Part shown: positions 24,652 through 36,234 of the stretch, in pieces
Layout of the letters: every line of letters begins with the position of its first letter
Position numbering within the stretch: position 1 is the stretch's first letter
DNA from: Temnopleurus reevesii
Lineage: Eukaryota > Echinodermata > Echinoidea > Temnopleuroida > Temnopleuridae
NCBI GenBank assembly: GCA_036244855.1
Contig: BQKZ01000639.1
Span: forward strand, 81,984 to 145,983
Direction of reading: 5' to 3'
Length of the DNA: 64,000 nt
Notes under the pieces: generated by a model
The model's database searches: none
The model's input: only the letters and a program-made list of their open reading frames with translations
What the model was told of the DNA's origin: nothing
Program-made: the position numbers and the translations under genes

Positions 24652-25180
24652 TTAAAGGGGAACTTCACCCAGACATTGATGTGCGCTCAGTGGATGAAGA
24701 AAATTACAATGGTCAATCTAACAATTTGAGCGAAATCCGACAATCCATTCAAAAGTTATGAATTTTCAAAGTTTTGATTTACACCCCTCATGGGCTCCTC
24801 AAATTGGCAACGTACAGGCACAAAATGGCTGCCTACATGGAGAACTCTCTGTTCACTTTGTACACAGAATTTCACATTTTCTTCTTTTTCTCGCAAAGTA
24901 GAAACAATTATACTTTTCTCTTTAAGTATGATATGGACATTTTGATTCTGCATACATTTCAGAATGAATTTTGTTGATTAATTGTCTTTCACATTAATTT
25001 TGTTGATAAATGTGAAATTCTGTGCACAAAGTGAATGGAGGGTTCTCCATGTTGGCAGCCATTTTGTGCCTGTACCTTGCTAATTTAAGGAGCCCATGAG
25101 GGGTTTCAATCAAAACTTTGAAAATTCATAACTTTTGAATGGATTGTTGGATTTTGCTCACATTTTCACAGTTTGATCAT
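24652..25180. mobile_element. TTAAAGGGGAAC-family MITE, complete copy
   Basis: It starts TTAAAGGGGAACTTCACCC. The arms pair over about 200 bp: GGCACAAAATGGCTGCC near 24815 opposes GGCAGCCATTTTGTGCC near 25060. No coding sequence. Confidence 0.75.
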
Positions 25181-26219
25181 CGCCTTCTCTGTGGGAAGGC
25201 GATCAGCGATTGAAAGACGAAGCAATATTACATGGTCAGTAACAAGAAAATTGGAATGCCAACTGAATCCTTCAACAATATTTTGCCAAACAAGTATGTG
25301 TTGATTTCAATCATCAATATACAGGACATAATGCTTGTACCTCACAAATATGTTGGGAATACATCTACATGTCATACAATGCACTATGTGCACACAAACA
25401 CCATAATTTTATTTTTTTTATCTAAATTAAAAAAACAAAAACAAAAGGAGAATAACCCGATAGGAGTTTTAAACTCACTCTGTAATTACCCGTGACATAA
25501 AATTTCTTGGTATGAAAAAAATCTGGTGAGTTAAGAAAGTGACACCTACAAATAACATGAATACACTTTTGACAAACTTTCACCAGGGAATTTTTTGAAA
25601 ACTAATTTCAGGATATTGTTTTGTAAAACCAGGAATTTTCGGTAATTGAAACTTTCTTGAGAAGAAGCCAATTTGATGGCTATCTTTTTCATATTGGTAA
25701 TCGATACACACAGCTTTCAATTTCATAAAAATGTCTAAAATTTGTTGGTGTTGGGGTTCATCAATACAGTTGATGTGTCTAAAGATACACTAAAGCGTTA
25801 ATTAAAAGAAGAATATGTGTCAATTAAAGCAGACTTGGCAACTATTCCAGCATATCATTTTCTGTTAATTAATTCTGAGTTCAAAACCCGAGTTAATGTT
25901 TTCTCGCACAACAAATTTTGGTTCAGCTGTTTGGCTATCAACATTTTAATTTCCAACCTTATGTATATTCCGGAACAATTTGGAAATTTTGGAAATTTAT
26001 TCATTCAAACGTCATTGACATATTCAGTAAACATTCTATTCATATTATTTGTTCATATCATTTGTATTTCTTTACCAACTTTAACAACTTTACCAACTAT
26101 GATGCCAATGGATTCAAAGAAAATTGATAAAAGAAAATTATAACAAGTAAAAAATAAAAGTAAAAGTATAAAAAAGTACAAGTACAACTTATAATGCTCC
26201 ACATTATTCATGTACTTAC

Positions 26220-26310
26220 CTATTTTGTCATCTTTCATAATCATGTACGTTCCAGAAAGATATTGGTTCGGAGCTGGCCATCGTTTGGAATGACTGTCTT
26301 TCATCATCAT
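26220..26310 (-). other. Candidate coding exon of unknown identity (copy 1)
   Basis: Twin of 27797-27887 on the minus strand, with donor GTAAGT instead of GTGAGT. It encodes the same 30 residues with two synonymous differences. The copy is cut by a single N at 26313, three bases beyond its ATG, so its upstream context is lost. It lies in a 2-kb block (24293-26312) that looks like a second version of 26314-27890, either another haplotype or a real tandem copy. If haplotypic, this is one exon seen twice. Confidence 0.33.
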
Positions 26311-26313
26311 ATN

Positions 26314-27309
26314 CTACAGTGAACAATATAGTACCCTCATATTGGTATTAGGTGACATGATTCAGAAGAGGTTATAGTGACCTTCCTCTCATCAAACAGG
26401 ACTTACATTTAGTAACATAAGAACGGTTTACACCTAGAGCCGAAACCTTAGATTTTCAGAAACTTATGACAGAAATATGGAAGCTTATACGTGCAGCGCA
26501 AGGGCGAGTAATATTCAACCTGCCTAAGCGCCTTCCTTTTGTACAAGCTCGTCTTGGTGCCTTATTTATGAGAAGGCGAGAAGGCGGCTGCACGTAAGCG
26601 TCAGTATTGAAGTGTGAACCTTCCCAGAGATGCCAACTATTCTGGAATACACATGAGGTCAAAAATTAAAAGAAGAGTCTACCAAAAAATATTCTTTTTT
26701 AAACAGAAGCACAAAGAAATGGTGAGTAAAACAAAACAAGTTTGAAGAAAATCGGACAAGTAATAAAAAAATTATGAATTTTTAAAGATTTGAAAAAATG
26801 GGCAAATCAGTGGAACTTTCCAGAGATGTTGCCAATTTGATGACATCATGGGTGCACAACTAACCAGAGTTTTCATTATAAATATGGTGCAAAATTCATT
26901 ATTTTTAAATAGTGGATCAACATATCTATCATAAAGATATTCTATGGTTAAAGTTTTGAGCAAATCATATTTTTTTGGGGAAAAGTAACATTTTATAACA
27001 TTGATATGAATGTAATAGATGGTCAGTTGTGCACATGTGATGTCATCAGTTGCCAATTTGTCTAAATATTCCATCATTCATAAAAAAACCTCTCTTATTA
27101 GTTGTCCGATTTTCCTCAAACTTTTTTTTGTTCTGTTCATGTATTTTTTCTTCTTCTATTGAAGAAATATAATTTTTGGGTAGACTCTTCTTTTAAATAT
27201 GAATAACACAATAGCTGAACAAAAGTGAGATTAAACATGACAATAACTCCAATCTCAGGCATTGTGAAAATTATTGATTCAATTTGATTTGACTATCTGA
27301 ACACAAATT
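26314..27309. repeat. Second copy of the 996-bp block
   Basis: Offset of 3018 bp from 23296-24291, including a second copy of the TTAA-flanked MITE at 26666-27196. It continues without a break into unique sequence at 27310. Confidence 0.85.
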
Positions 27310-27796
27310 ACCATATACATGTAAGAAAAATTACCTAAATTAAACACGATATTTTGAACCAGAAAGGTTAATAACCCCTACAGATTGGAGTTTTGAGCTT
27401 TCACCAAATTTCCAAGAAACGTAAAATTTTCAAGTATCTGGTGAGTTAAACATCATTTCACTTTTGGCAAATTGGGGAACCACCAGGGAATTAAAAAAAA
27501 AAAGTATTTTAGGATATTCTTTTGTAAAACCAGAAATTTTAAAGAAGAATAAGTGTCAATTAAAGCAGAAGTGGCAACTGTTCAGGAATATTATTTTTTA
27601 ACAAAAATCCCGAGTTCAACTCATGAGCCAATATTTCTCAATAAAATATTTGATTGTTTGGCTATCAACATTCTAATTTCTATCCTACAGTGTAATGCAC
27701 ATTTAGGAACAGTTGGAATTTCTTTACCAACTATGATACAAAAGAATTAAAAAAAGATACAAGTAATACAGTACTCCAGAGTATTCATGTACTCAC

Positions 27797-27887
27797 CTAT
27801 TTTGTCATCTTTCATAATCATGTACGTTCCAGAAAGATATTGATTCGGAGCAGGCCATCGTTTGGAATGACTGTCTTTCATCATCAT
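27797..27887 (-). other. Candidate coding exon of unknown identity (copy 2)
   Basis: On the minus strand, 30 codons starting ATGATGATGAAA are followed by one base G and a strong donor GTGAGT. The reading is MMMKDSHSKRWPAPNQYL then SGTYMIMKDDKI. Its near twin at 26220-26310 differs inside the 91 nt at only two bases, both silent (Pro and Asn third positions), while the DNA around the two copies is much more diverged. The phase 1 donor would fit the DIP2 exon at 11855-11950, so an alternative first or internal exon is possible. I do not recognise the peptide, no good polypyrimidine acceptor is visible upstream, and DIP2 homologues do not contain it. Confidence 0.35.
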
Positions 27888-28919
27888 AATAGTTACATTC
27901 AATATAGTTTGTTCCTTTCAATAATGTTCAGGTTCCACCACAGTTATGCATATGTTCGGTTTATGATTCCAGGTTTTGTATTTCTCTTTCCAGTTTGCAA
28001 ATCATCTTTGTGGTATCACATCCATTGTTTATCTAAAAGTTGACAGCACTCTGATATGTTATGATCCAAGATTTGAAACTTTTAACCCAGAAAGAAGAGA
28101 GATAAATGCCTCCTTTAATTCATTGGGTATAATATTTCAAGAAAATAGAATGGGTCCCATTCCCACGAATGGTTGGATGAGAGGTAGAAGTAAACAGCAA
28201 CGTCAAACAGATACAGATTTTGATTTAGAAAATATACATCTACTGAAACCAAACCTTGAAAGAAGACTACAACCGAGCATGCTTGAATTTACATATTGTA
28301 TTTCTCACAGCAGAATGATTTATAGATCCATAATGAAATATAAGAGCCAGTAAAGCAAGAGGAACAGCAAAAACATCATTGTTTATAAATAGAGTTCCAG
28401 AAAAGGGGCATCTCCTGTTTATGTACAGACCAAAGAAAATATTAATTTAATTTTTATCCAAATTGATATCTCATCAATGGATAAACCTAACTAAATTGGT
28501 GATGTGCTCATGACAGAAAATTCTCTAAACCAAGAAAAGAGGTGGGTGAAGTGGANTTCCCTTTTCTCCCTAACTTTCTCCAATGAAAACTGTTCAACAG
28601 AATACAAATATAGTCTAGGTTAGTTCTCAAGACAAAAACCCAGCAATATTATAAGGGGATATTTATTTCATATTTCATTTCTGATGGGTAAATTTCCTCC
28701 AAGAGTGCATGCCGTTTTAATGGACTCAAGCACCAGCATACCAAAGGCTGATCATATAGCAGTTGATCTGCGGTTGAGACATCTTTCATGCAGAAATGAT
28801 CCTTATAATTGACTCCAGTTGGTCAACTTGGACCCTGTTCGTATCTAATTTTCAAAAGTGGTTCCGACAGCCAGTTGAAGGCCACTCACATCTACTGGCC
28901 CAGTATGGTAACTGCACAG
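27888..28919. other. Giant DIP2 intron, with an unsupported 125-codon open frame
   Basis: A plus-strand frame at 27976-28353 is longer than most in the intron and includes NPERREINASFNSLGIIF. No homology is recognised and no splice sites fit. A single N is at 28556. Confidence 0.3.
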
Positions 28920-28920
28920 C

Positions 28921-29231
28921 TGGGTGGTGTTTCACCAAGATAAGAAAGACTTCAAGAACGACTGGTACCAGTTCTAGTGCTGAATGATCGAGAATATTAC
29001 AAATATTTCACTGGTTAACGCACACTAGTCTTTCTTAACTTTAAGAACGACTTGGAGAAACACCGCCCTGGGGGCTGTTTCACCAAGTTTCGAAAGACTT
29101 TAAGAACGACTTTATGCACGACTGGTATCAGATCTTGTGCTGAATGGTCGATAATCTTACGCATATTACACTAACGTAATCCAGTCTTTCTTAAAGTCGT
29201 GCGTAACTTAAGAACGACTTGGTGAAACATG
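28921..29231. mobile_element. Two adjacent hairpin elements of one family
   Basis: Each half (28921-29068 and 29070-29231) starts with GTTTCACCAAG or similar and ends with CTTGG(T/A)GAAACA. Each has AAGAACGACT near both ends in opposite orientation and GTGCTGAATG in the middle. The halves are direct repeats of each other and each is internally inverted. Confidence 0.75.
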
Positions 29232-31149
29232 TTCCTCCAATGATCCATGCTGCATGCATAAATAGGAGTGCTTCTGGGTAAGGTCACAAAAAACCAGTTC
29301 AAGATATTACCAGTGTTCATATCCAGAGAAAACCTGGTTCTTGGTCACCAAAAAACTACCTTGACAAATTACTTTGCCATGTAGCTTTAACCTGTTCGCA
29401 ATGACCAAGTAGTATCACTTTCAAAGACTAATTTGAGCATTCTCATTACAAGTTAAACTGGTTTCCATGTTAAACTGGTTTCACTACGTGCATTTCTCGA
29501 TGTACATGTAGATGAGAATAGGGCCTTGATTGCGAGGAGACCAGTACCATGAAGGGTGATACGTGTGCCTTCTGACAGAGGATTGCATGTGCCTGAATCA
29601 ATCAAAGCCAGGTTCGCCACATGACAACTTAAACAAGACAACAGCTTTGCCAATGGTCTTGAAATATAATTGCTCCTCGTACACCAATCAAAACAGAGCG
29701 ACTTAGCAACGCAAGTTCAGCTAAAGTGCGAGACGCATACTGTATTAGCTGAAATGTTTGCGGTGGTTTTATGTTCTATAACTTAGCCTGTTTTGGTCCG
29801 CGAAATTTTCCACTCAATATGATGCGCATTCATCTGTGTACAAACACTAAAAAACGTCAAAATAACAACACGCCAATGTGTCAAACTGGTCACAAATCGC
29901 GAAAATATCTATACGCTGAAATATTGGCTTATGCAATACAGAGAGAGAGAATAAAAAAATGGCATCCATCTATCCATTATAAACCTCAAAAAGCAAAGAA
30001 AATGTAGACAAAACAAACTTCTGAAGTATTGAGAAAGTGTGCCAAAATGAATTCATGGGAATATTATGAAATAATAACTCAACAACTCGTGTTATCATGA
30101 CCATCAGTGATAAATATTGTCCTCAAAGTCAGGCAAGTAGTATCGAATTATTGTTTACTAATATCCATGAGATTGTAAAGCTCTCATGATGTTTCAACTT
30201 TCTCATAAATCATCTGTGTGTCTTTTTCAAGTACTTTCAAAAATTATATCTTGAAAGTATATGATGAAGAAAACTTGAGATATTGAAAAGATTTAGGTTA
30301 CCAAAAGCAATAAAATTTTCCTCAAGTGCATGGTAAGTCGAGAGTACATGAACATGACCACTATCCCTCAAAAACAGGCAATTTCGAAGATGTCAAAACC
30401 ACACTGCACTTGCTATGAAAAAACAATTCACTGCAAGAAATCACCAGATAACTAACTACAGTCCCATGTATCTGCAATCGTGTCCTCCAAAATAACAATA
30501 AACTTGATAGAATCCTGTGAAAATAACGTGGCAATAATAAAATCTTTCCATCCAACAAACAATCCTGCCAAACGCACAGCTGAAAATAAAACATAGCTTG
30601 TGACTCACAAATAAAAATTTCCTATCCTTTTCAAATTAAAAGTAAAAAAACATCTCTGCAAATGCAATCAAGGCTCCAAAATATGAAATTTTGAAGACGT
30701 CATGCCTGATGTGATTCTGAACTCTTTGCTCGACAGTTCTAGATCATTGATCTTATCACAAAAGCATTGTGAATGAGAATCCGAAATGACATTTTTTGGC
30801 CCAGAGATCATTAATCTTGTATCGCCTATCAAGAGAGTGGGAGATAGACTTATCTGTGAAAAGTCACAATTCTTCGGAAGTATGACTTTGACAATAAGCA
30901 GGTACAATGAAGCGTATCACAGAAAAGGGAAGGCCAGTATGGATGACATACACGTGGATGACATACACGTACACGACAAACACATCCCTTTATTTAGATA
31001 CCTTCTTTCAGTAAAGCACACTGAAATGTAACTGGAGGTGGTAATTATGGATGTCTTCTTCATCAACCAAAATGTACATTGATCACCAAAACAGCAATAA
31101 CTTTTTTTATACAGTCAAACCTACAGCTAATTGAATGCTTTACGCCAAA
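29232..31149. other. Giant DIP2 intron, no gene seen
   Basis: AT-rich; a short minisatellite-like GGATGACATACACGT duplication lies near 30942-30975. No supported gene. Confidence 0.4.
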
Positions 31150-31735
31150 CAACGTCATTAGGCTTGAAAAAGTCCTCAGGAGAGGACGAAAGCTAGCCAG
31201 CAAAATCAAAAGGTTGGTAGAAACTCTGAACTTTACAACATTTATTAGATTCCTCTCAATTTAGCAGCCAGAAGCACGCAGGCATACTTTCCAAACTGAC
31301 CACAAAGATGGTTGTCCCCTATACTACCAGAACCCAATTAGCTCATAAAAGAGTCCAGNGTCTCATTTGCAAAATTTATGTTCGGTCGTAATCATGTGTG
31401 TTTTCACAATTTTGTCGGATTAATAAGTTGTCTGACTCTAATCTGTTTTTATGTAATGTCTATTTCGTGCACCAATGATTCAAAATGTCGGCCTCGTGAG
31501 CTGTCGGACTCGTGGGCTGTCGGACTCGTGGGCTGTTGGACTCGTCGGTAGTACCCGATGAAAGCTAGCCAGCAAAATCAAAAGGTTGGTAGAAGTTCGG
31601 AACTTTATATCACTTTACAACATTTATTAGGTTCCCCTCAATTCAGCAGCCATAAGCACACGGGTATACTTTCCAAACTGACCACAAAGATGGTTGTCCC
31701 CTACCAGAACCCAATTAGCTCATGAAAGAGTGAGG
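31150..31735. repeat. Duplicated 180-bp segment with a 17-bp minisatellite between
   Basis: The block from AAAGCTAGCCAGCAAAATC to ACCCAATTAGCTCAT occurs at about 31190-31350 and 31562-31728. A single N at 31359 follows the first copy. Between them, GTCGGACTCGTGGGCT repeats about three times at 31501-31552. Confidence 0.8.
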
Positions 31736-31764
31736 AAACATGGCAAAATGGGCTGCAAAGTGAA

Positions 31765-31830
31765 CTGAATCCCTGACCTTGTGATCAACAGTCCAATGAC
31801 TTAACCACAGGACCATAGCATGCTGAAATC
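31765..31830 (-). repeat. tRNA-derived SINE head, fragment
   Basis: The minus strand reads TGGTTAAGTCATTGGACT (A-box-like) and GGTCAGGGATTCAGTTC (B-box-like) at tRNA-like spacing. Confidence 0.45.
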
Positions 31831-34800
31831 ACATCAAGCAATCCAATGATAGAAATAATGAATCTCCACTGGTAACACTTTTATATCCATGATTCTTCCA
31901 TGGATATATCAGCTATCCATGTTTCTTCAAACAAAAATGCAATTGACCGGCCCACCAGTGATATATCTCAATCAATTCCAGTACACATGTAGTCCAATTG
32001 CATTGGTGATGTCTCCTCTACATGATATAAATTATAAGAACTCTTGTAAAATATCTCACATTACATGTACGTGCTTCAAATGATCTTCCAATTTGTCAAG
32101 ACGAAAGTGGACGAGACAATCGAATCTCACCTGCAGAACATGGCGCGCATGTCAAACTAATCCATGTATAACATTATCCAAACTGGTCCAAACTTTGGTA
32201 GAACAGAGTCACATAATACAGGCAACACCCATAAAGCTTACCCCATCTGCAGATACAACGCAAATCAAAATCCGTCTCTTTGCTAACCCTCTAAAAAAAA
32301 ATCTCTAAAAACCACTACCCCGTGCAGATCACTAATTCATTTGTGGACAGTTAGGGTCTGTGAGCTAACCAGAAATCCCCCCACTTCTAAATTGAATGGA
32401 AAGAATGGAATAGAATAGAGGAGAATCGGCAAAGTCTTTTTGTGTCTCTTGAAAAACCACAGATTATGGAAGCCTATGATGCGTGTAAAAGACCTCAGCA
32501 TGTATGAGTTTAATCCCTCTCTATATGTCGTCTCTTTCTAGCTCTTTCAAAACATCCACGATTTGAGAATTAAGAAAAAAACATACAATTAGAGTGAGAT
32601 TATTACTTCTAAGACCCTACCTTATCAAATACTCATTAAATCTGATAATTTCATATCAAATCACCTTTTTACAGCATGTTCTATACATGTCCCTCACCAT
32701 TTTGGTAATTCTGGTATGTCCAATGAATATTTGTTGCCAAAAGAAAGATTGGTAGACTACCATTGCAAAAACCAACAATCAAACGTACCTCACTCAACAG
32801 TGATACAAATGGAAAACTTAAAGCGTTGCGTTGATAAATAATCCCAAACAGATATCCAAATTTGACCGATTCCAGGATACAAAATGGATGTTCTCTAACA
32901 AGTTGGTTTGTAATGTCTTCCTAAAGTCTTCATGAGTTTCAGTTGAATGAAGACTCTTTTTCATTTTACAAATATATTATTGTCCCCAATAAATGCACAA
33001 GTGATGAGACATAAAAATTCTTGTCTTGACCAGCAGTAAACAAATAATTTGCTATCAACATTTAACTGTAACTGACTCCTCTGAAAAACAAACAAATGAA
33101 GTGATTATCTTCTCAAAGATAATTAAATGTATGCCGATGACCTTGGATTTTCACAACTTCTCATCCTCAGTCATGGGTAGATGGTAAACAATTAGTAATC
33201 CTGTTGGTTTGCAGCTGAACTTTAGCAGGGTTCAACACGTCAACAAGTACATGTATGGTGTCAGGAGCAGGAGCGTGATAGACACCAAACAAAGAACGGA
33301 TCTTCAAACAAATTGATACAGATCAGAAGGTTCCACGTGGATATTATCAATGGTTCTACTTCACGAATAATTCCAATGGTGTCGCATCGCAATTTGCTAT
33401 GTGTTTTACCAGGATTCCTACACAGAAGATGTTTTGTTTAGCAACTTTTTTCACAAACAACTCATCAGTAAACTGCTGCAAATGTTTCCTCAATGTCTGA
33501 AACTGTTAATAAAATGTGAAAAGTAAAATTATTCCCTACACTGCACAGGCATCATTCTGAAAAGAATTGCTTCATGGCTGTTACAAATAAACAAATCCTA
33601 ATACATGTAATTCATAATGGAGATAAAAACAAAAAAGTAAACAACAAACTCATCTGGCCAATAGAAATCATGAAGAAAACACGTAAACAAAATGCTATTC
33701 CACCTACAGAAAGTACACTTCATTGGAGTTCCTAGTAAATCAAATTTTATTCTACGCACATCACAAAGCCAGTCCAACAAAAAAATTAATGTTCAGAGCG
33801 ATTGCACAAACAAAAAGAAAAATCCTCCCCACATTGGGCGAAAGCGTCAAAATGCATGTATGCCAAAGAAAAATATCATACCCATAGAAGTCAAATGCCC
33901 AGAAAAAAAATTAAATCAAATGACTGGGAACGTATGGCAAGCTCATTAGCATCTTGAAATGTGAAATTTGAATGGTTGTTTTGGATTCAATATTCAATTT
34001 TACCATCTGCTGATGGGCTACTCCATTCAGTACCCCATACATTACAATGCTATAAGGGCACACGCCCCACCCCTCTATTTCATTCAAAAGAGAACAATAT
34101 GGACTTAGAATCCTCTGTCAATATGGAACTACAGTGCGTCCTTATTTTCTTCCTATACAATATCTACAAATTTATCAACGGTCATATTACAAGCTATCAA
34201 TCTATGGCTGATTATTGGAAAAGTTATACAAATCAGGCCCTGTGAGCAAGCTGACTGGAATTGCCCAATATAAAATCAGCAAATGTATGCATTGTATGAC
34301 AATGAAGTTATGTTATACTGACTGAGTTTTAGTCTAGGCTTATGAGTCATTGAAATCAATCTCCATAAATGGAAAATATTTTTCTGTAATTCATCAAGGC
34401 ATCCCACTGATTAGGCACAGCTGGCCGGGTAACAAATTGGATGATAGTAAAACTAGATGTAGCCAGCTGTATGAATCCCAAGGCACTGTTTTGCTTGCTT
34501 CTGATATTACATTTATCTATTTTTTATTGTTAAGAAGACATCAAAATAAAAGATTAATCTAATAAAATTACAAAATGAACATACTATTTTTATGAATGCT
34601 GTCCAAGGTATATATTCATCTTTTCCAACATACTTTGCCTATAAAGGCTAAGTAGACTATGCAAAAGATGCATAATGACCCGAGACAAAGTTCTTTTGAA
34701 TTGCTCATCTCATTGCATTGTATTGTTTTTACTCTGAAGTAGGGTTCTTCAAGTTGAGCTATTTGTCAGTCCCAATAAAATCAACTTTTTTCATAGAAAG

Positions 34801-35190
34801 TTTGACTTTACCTTATATTTTCAGTCTCCAACATCATCCTATCCTTCTTCTTCCCCTCTGCCAATTCCTTGTCCCCAACACCATTCTCTTTCAAACCCAA
34901 AGATTTAATTTCTTGCAATTGTTTGTACATCTACAACAAAGGACTTCAACATATACCATCTTGGCTTATTTACAACAAAGATAAAAAAAAAACAGGAGCG
35001 AGTAAATAGTACGGTCAGACAAGTCACACAAGCATTCTTTATTATGACTCATCAGAACAACTAGACTTTCCTCTTCCAAAAATAGAAGTATCCTTTGGCA
35101 TACCATCAACATAAGTATATAGGCCTACAAAAAAAAATTCTGATTTTCACAAAATGCCAACTTCTTTTGTCAAATTGGGCCCCAAACTAG
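31831..35190. other. Giant DIP2 intron; one R230 repeat copy
   Basis: AT-rich. It includes an R230 repeat at 33365-33570 and two TACATGTA palindromes near 33247 and 33602. Open frames such as 33961-34245 are not supported as genes. Confidence 0.4.
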
Positions 35191-35480
35191 TATAATATAT
35201 TGGCTTTATGTAGCGCTGCTATATGTCTACAACTGCTGAAAGCGCTTCTGATATTATTACCCGTTCAATGAATGGTAATTCAAGCCTAATCAATGCATCC
35301 ATATAGGCGCAAACATGTACATAATAGAATAATGTCTTGCTGTCTCGTATCGCTTCCCTACCACACCTGGGTAGAGTGCAGCTTTGTGGACATTTTTCTA
35401 CAGGCCATGAGTGGGATTTGAAACTCAGACACTCTGGTTAAAAAACAAGAGTTAGAACCACTTGACCATGGCGCCTCCAC
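35191..35480 (-). mobile_element. tRNA-derived SINE
   Basis: Read on the minus strand it starts GGAGGCGCCATGGTCAAGTG with a pol III A box (TGGTCAAGTGG), followed after about 40 bp by a B-box-like GTTTCAAATCC. The far end carries the AGCGCT...AGCGCTACATAAAGCC type tail common to invertebrate SINEs. Head, body and tail order fit a SINE of about 290 bp. The family was not identified. Confidence 0.6.
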
Positions 35481-36234
35481 ATTAGATTCAACTTTTGCCG
35501 AAAACAATTTGCCTAAAACAGTGCATGAAGAAGATTTCCTGATGTACAATGTTGTTATTGTGTAAAAAGATGATTTATTTATTCAAAGTAAGAATTTACA
35601 CAAATATGACATTGCTAATGAAACGCGGGAAATCCCTCATTGGTGAGTCATCAATAGACACTTGGAATATACCTTCAAGTAACACAAAAAGGTAAACAAT
35701 ACACCCATGACTAGTCTTTAGCTCTTCAACTAAACAAAGGTTGAAGGATGGTGCTCTCACGTTGCATCCTCAAGAGAATTTGGAGAGGTCGGAATAGACA
35801 AGAATCTCCTTGGAATGGACAAGCATCTCCTTTATTTGCTCAGCTCCACTCACCCAAATCTAATTGCGCAAGGATTGGCTGACAAAGCATCCACAGAACA
35901 CAAGGTGAAATATGATTACAAGACCGTGCTTACACAAATAAAATGGTGCCTAGGGCATCACCTTTGCTGGCACTGTGGATGTCACTTACAAAGAAAATAT
36001 TTTACAATTTTCAGTCCAGTGATAACAAACAAAGATAAATCCAAATCCAGTGAAATCATGAAGTTTACACAATACACTTGACTTTGAAGTAGGGATCCCC
36101 AAAAGTGAAATAAACTCTCTTACCACAAATGTACATTTATGTAAATGCACCATCCTACATATTTTGAATTAAAATGCAGTTAATTCCAGTAAAAATTTGA
36201 GTGTGGCAAACTTTGTAAAATCCAGATTAATGCC

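Larger units (their letters stand above)
24293..26312. repeat. Contig bounded by single Ns, diverged version of 26314-27890
   Basis: Its start resembles 26314-26660, its middle resembles 27420-27680, and its end (exon-like copy 1) resembles 27760-27887, all in the same order but with many differences and a different MITE. It is either an alternative haplotype placed in series or a true tandem duplicate. Confidence 0.65.

Noticed and set aside
23438..27077. Two pairs of identical open frames (68 and 101 codons) suggesting a duplicated gene
   Set aside because: Their identity comes from the duplicated 996-bp block; the 101-codon frame lies within a MITE.
25817..27750. Related plus-strand frames starting MSIKA in both block versions
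   Set aside because: Similarity reflects shared DNA; replacements and indels are not codon-like and the frames diverge quickly.
27976..28353. 125-codon open frame as a gene
   Set aside because: No recognisable domain, no homologue known to me and no fitting splice sites; length is possible by chance in this much sequence.
35405..35480. True tRNA gene on the minus strand
   Set aside because: A and B boxes are present, but the cloverleaf arms do not pair well and a SINE-type body and tail follow.
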